From the NCBI GenBank assembly GCA_902546795.1, contig CACCLK010000005.1, forward strand, positions 1 to 48,869: a stretch of DNA of 48,869 bases, read 5' to 3'. The notes beneath the pieces were generated by a model that saw only the letters and a list, made by a program, of their open reading frames with translations, was not told where the DNA came from and did no database searches. The stretch comes from an uncultured Pelagibacteraceae bacterium (GTDB taxonomy: Bacteria > Pseudomonadota > Alphaproteobacteria > Pelagibacterales > Pelagibacteraceae). Both the position numbers and the translations under genes were made by a program. Positions 46,640 to 48,869 of this stretch are shown piece by piece; the first letter of the stretch is position 1, and each line of letters begins with the position of its first letter.

Positions 46640-47476
46640 CAGAAGAGAGCTATCAAAGGATTTTATACTATGAGTTAGTGCACCAACTGAAATCCTATTT
46701 ACTCCTGTTTTTGATATCTTACTTACGTTAATTAGTGTGGCATTTCCAGAGTACTCAGTCTGAAAATTTTTTCTACATATCTTTAAACATTTTTTCAATT
46801 GTTTTAAGCTCATGTTATCAAAAAGAACTCTTTTAAATTTTAGATCTTTTACTTTTTTAAGTTGTTTTATATTTTCAATTTCTACAGTAACAATCTTTTT
46901 CGTTCTCTCGGCTTTTTTGACTAATTCTCTTAAATTATCAGACGAGTTAATATGGTTTTCTTTTATTAATATTTCATCACTAAGATTAAATCTGTGATTA
47001 AAACCACCGCCCTTCTTAACGGCATACTTTTCTAATAATCTCAGATTAGGGGTTGTTTTTCTTGTACAACAGATCTTAGTTTTTTTATTAACTCTTTGCA
47101 CGAATTGATTTGTTAAAGTTGCTATACCTGAGGCATGATTCAAAAAATTCAATGCGGTTCTTTCCGCAGTTAAGATTGTTTTTTTTTTCGCTTTGATTAT
47201 CGCTATAACTTTATTTTTCTTCACATTAGCACCATCAGATATTTTTTTTGAGAATACGGCTTCACCTCCTGTTAGTTTAAAGGCTGCTTTACAAAAATCT
47301 AATCCAGCAATTACTCCATTTTGTTTAGCAATTATTTTTGCTCTCACTTTTTTGTTTTTAAAAGAGATAAGATTAGTGGTTATATCACCTTTTGGTATTA
47401 AATCTTCCCGTAAGGCTTTTCTAACAACATGATTAATATATTTTGAATTTAATTTTTGCACTGATCTAACGACCAA
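46628..47476 (-). CDS. nadC: Nicotinate-nucleotide pyrophosphorylase (quinolinate phosphoribosyltransferase)
   Basis: A 282-residue enzyme converting quinolinate and PRPP to nicotinate mononucleotide in NAD synthesis. Family features: [16 protein letters not shown] near residues 19-34, [43 protein letters not shown] and the late VLFDNMSL and SVGALTHS. It overlaps nadA by 11 bp, so the two are cotranscribed. Quinolinate is made by NadA; the iminoaspartate-forming enzyme (nadB or an aspartate dehydrogenase) is not next to them. Confidence 0.95.
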   Translation of the reverse strand: MVVRSVQKLNSKYINHVVRKALREDLIPKGDITTNLISFKNKKVRAKIIAKQNGVIAGLDFCKAAFKLTGGEAVFSKKISDGANVKKNKVIAIIKAKKKTILTAERTALNFLNHASGIATLTNQFVQRVNKKTKICCTRKTTPNLRLLEKYAVKKGGGFNHRFNLSDEILIKENHINSSDNLRELVKKAERTKKIVTVEIENIKQLKKVKDLKFKRVLFDNMSLKQLKKCLKICRKNFQTEYSGNATLINVSKISKTGVNRISVGALTHSIKSFDSSLLLFR

Positions 47477-48434
47477 TATCAGCCATTCTTATTACTGATT
47501 TTCTTGCTCTTGCAGCAATATTGTCTCCTATTTTTATTTCATTACTCTCTTTTTCCAAGCAATCCAGTATCTTTTTTAATGTGATTTTTTTCATAAATGG
47601 GCAGAGATTACAAGGTTTAACGAATTCTACATCTGGATTTTCAATCTGAATATTATCACTCATTGAACATTCAGTTACCAATAAAACTTTTTTTGGTTTT
47701 TTTTCTTTTACATATCGCACCATACTTGAAGTTGAGCCTGCAAAATCAGATGCGCTTATCACATCAGGTGGACACTCAGGATGAGCTATAATTTTTATTC
47801 CTGGATTATTTTCACGAATATCTTTTACCTCGTTTCCAGTAAATTTTTCATGCACAATGCAAGTTCCTTGCCATGAAATAATTTTCACTTTAGTATTTTT
47901 TTGAACGTAGTTTGCTAAATAATGATCCGGTAAAAAAATTACTCTATCGACACCGAGCGACTCTACAACTTTTACTGCATTTGCTGAAGTACAACAAACA
48001 TCACTCTCAGCTTTGACTTCTGCAGAGGTATTCACGTATGAAACTACTGGAACCCCAGGATATTTTTCTTTTAACATTCTTACATCCTCACCAGTTATAG
48101 AAGACGCCAATGAACAACCAGCATCCATATCAGGTATTAAAACTTTTTTTTTAGGATTCATTAACTTTGCCGTCTCTGCCATAAAGTGCACCCCACAAAG
48201 AACGATTATATCTGCTTTAGTTTTTGAAGCTTCTATTGCAAGAGCAAGAGAGTCTGCTGCAATATCAGCGACACCATGATAAATTTCAGGTGTTTGATAA
48301 TTATGGGCCAAGATGACTGCATTTTTATCTTTTTTTAATTTGTTAATTTTCTCAATATATGGAGCATGAAAATCCCACTCGATATTAGGAATAACTTTTG
48401 AAATTTTGTTATAAATTTTGTTTATTTCGCTCAT
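47466..48434 (-). CDS. nadA: Quinolinate synthase A
   Basis: A 322-residue [4Fe-4S] enzyme that condenses iminoaspartate with dihydroxyacetone phosphate to quinolinate. Segments [72 protein letters not shown] and [10 protein letters not shown] supply the conserved cysteines for the cluster. I chose the ATG giving [10 protein letters not shown]; an in-frame TTG six codons upstream would add MIHCKN. The gap to tRNA-Leu upstream is 60 bp. Confidence 0.95.
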   Translation of the reverse strand: MSEINKIYNKISKVIPNIEWDFHAPYIEKINKLKKDKNAVILAHNYQTPEIYHGVADIAADSLALAIEASKTKADIIVLCGVHFMAETAKLMNPKKKVLIPDMDAGCSLASSITGEDVRMLKEKYPGVPVVSYVNTSAEVKAESDVCCTSANAVKVVESLGVDRVIFLPDHYLANYVQKNTKVKIISWQGTCIVHEKFTGNEVKDIRENNPGIKIIAHPECPPDVISASDFAGSTSSMVRYVKEKKPKKVLLVTECSMSDNIQIENPDVEFVKPCNLCPFMKKITLKKILDCLEKESNEIKIGDNIAARARKSVIRMADIGR

Positions 48435-48494
48435 ATTTTTACAATGTATCAACTTGATTGAATATTGTCATTCATTTATTGTCGCATATTAGTT

Positions 48495-48578
48495 GCGGTC
48501 GTGCTGAAATTGGTAGACAGGCACGCTTGAGGGGCGTGTGGGTTTCCCGTGAGAGTTCGAGTCTCTCCGACCGCACCA
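48495..48578 (+). tRNA. tRNA-Leu (GAG)
   Basis: Acceptor GCGGTCG pairs with CGACCGC. The anticodon stem CACGC/GCGTG encloses TTGAGGG with anticodon GAG. A long variable arm (GGGTTTCCC) marks a class II tRNA, here leucine. The T arm is GAGAG-TTCGAGT-CTCTC. CCA is encoded. A small open reading frame starts 13 bp downstream. Confidence 0.96.
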
Positions 48579-48591
48579 GAAAAGAGGTAAA

Positions 48592-48711
48592 ATGTTTGAC
48601 TTTTTAAAGAGAAAAAAAAATATAATTTTTATTATTTTTCTTATTTTAATGATCGAATTAAGTGGTTATGGAATATTGGCATCACTATCTAGATTGATTA
48701 GTTCTTTTTAA
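48592..48711 (+). CDS. Small membrane peptide, unknown function
   Basis: A 39-residue reading frame: a basic start (MFDFLKRKKN), then one hydrophobic helix (IIFIIFLILMIELSGYGIL) and a short tail ASLSRLISSF. An AGAGG sequence four bases upstream makes a good ribosome binding site. Its stop shares the palindromic TTAA with the stop of the converging gene, the same arrangement seen at three other convergent pairs here, which supports it being a real gene. It follows tRNA-Leu by 13 bp. I do not recognise a family. A chance reading frame is the alternative. Confidence 0.55.
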   Translation: MFDFLKRKKNIIFIIFLILMIELSGYGILASLSRLISSF

Positions 48712-48869
48712 TTAGATAATTTTGCATCATAACCGTTTAAATTTAAAATTTTGTCTTTGAAATCAGATAAATTTGGATCAAAAAGCTTTATCAACCCAAA
48801 CGGATAAGGTTTGCTTATTATTATATTTCCAACACTTGTATTATTAAACATTAGACTGTCACCAACTTC
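48708..48869 (-). CDS. C-terminal fragment, possibly YgfZ/GcvT-like folate-binding protein
   Basis: The frame is open from the right edge of the window; only the last 53 residues are visible. They include EVGDSLMFNNTSVGNIIISK and PFGLIKLFDP, a small beta-barrel-like ending. This resembles the C-terminal domain of YgfZ-type tRNA-modification/Fe-S repair proteins, in which a G-x-x-V/I-T/S segment is followed by an A/G-L-I/L-K strand. The match is loose and the identity is tentative. It converges on the small membrane peptide and shares its TTAA stop. Confidence 0.45.
   Translation of the reverse strand, partial: EVGDSLMFNNTSVGNIIISKPYPFGLIKLFDPNLSDFKDKILNLNGYDAKLSN

Overview
The window is a dense, very AT-rich stretch of chromosome, almost certainly from a streamlined marine alphaproteobacterium of the SAR11/Pelagibacterales type. 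Three things point there: gene orders typical of Alphaproteobacteria (pntAA-pntAB-pntB behind a tiny cytochrome oxidase subunit IV-like protein, trcR/DUF1013, tol-pal-cpoB-tilS-ftsH-folP-glmM, rluD-rpoH, glyQ-glyS-ppdK), median spacers of a few bases with many ATGA/TAATG overlaps, and lysine/asparagine/isoleucine-rich proteins. This assignment is inference from composition and synteny; no 16S gene is present.

Layout. 1-0.9 kb: the 3' part of a family 2 glycosyltransferase, probably the edge of a surface-glycan island. 0.9-4.9 kb: tRNA-Val, a lone 5S rRNA, rpmJ, a small oxidase-like membrane protein, the proton-translocating transhydrogenase and transaldolase. 4.9-12.5 kb (minus strand): initiator tRNA, cold-shock protein, rpsU, trcR, rpmE, suhB, efp, thiE and a central-carbon block fba-pgk-tkt. 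12.5-28.3 kb (plus strand): coiled-coil protein, zapA, 5-FCL, YmdB-like phosphoesterase, yebC, a RuvC-like nuclease, tolQRAB-pal, cpoB, tilS, ftsH, folP, glmM, thiD, purA. 28.3-34.3 kb (minus strand except tRNA-Arg): rpoH, rluD, then a GT17 glycosyltransferase, a 2OG-Fe(II) oxygenase, an ABC-2 exporter and the threonylcarbamoyl-AMP synthase gene. 34.3-48.9 kb: xseB, ispA, dxs, aroC, pdxH, ispB, an S49 peptidase, glyQS, ppdK, nadC, nadA, tRNA-Leu, a 39-residue membrane peptide and the 3' end of a possible ygfZ.

Most of this is housekeeping: isoprenoid precursors and prenyl chains (dxs, ispA, ispB), envelope integrity (Tol-Pal), cofactors (thiamine, folate, NAD, pyridoxal phosphate), sugar phosphates (fba, pgk, tkt, tal, ppdK) and translation.

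The most unusual signal is the unit rpsU-cspA-tRNA-fMet. rpsU has a perfect AGGAGG but its only start codon at the family position is AUU, and the co-directional initiator tRNA has A29-U41 in place of the first of the usual three G-C pairs. Also worth a look: the 5S-rpmJ junction of 9 nt, a phage-type RuvC where ruvCAB usually sits, a palindromic TTAA serving as stop codon for both genes at four convergent junctions, and the oxygenase/glycosyltransferase/exporter cassette abutting tRNA-Arg. No insertion sequence, prophage, CRISPR array or rRNA operon was seen, and no gap between genes exceeds about 140 bp.
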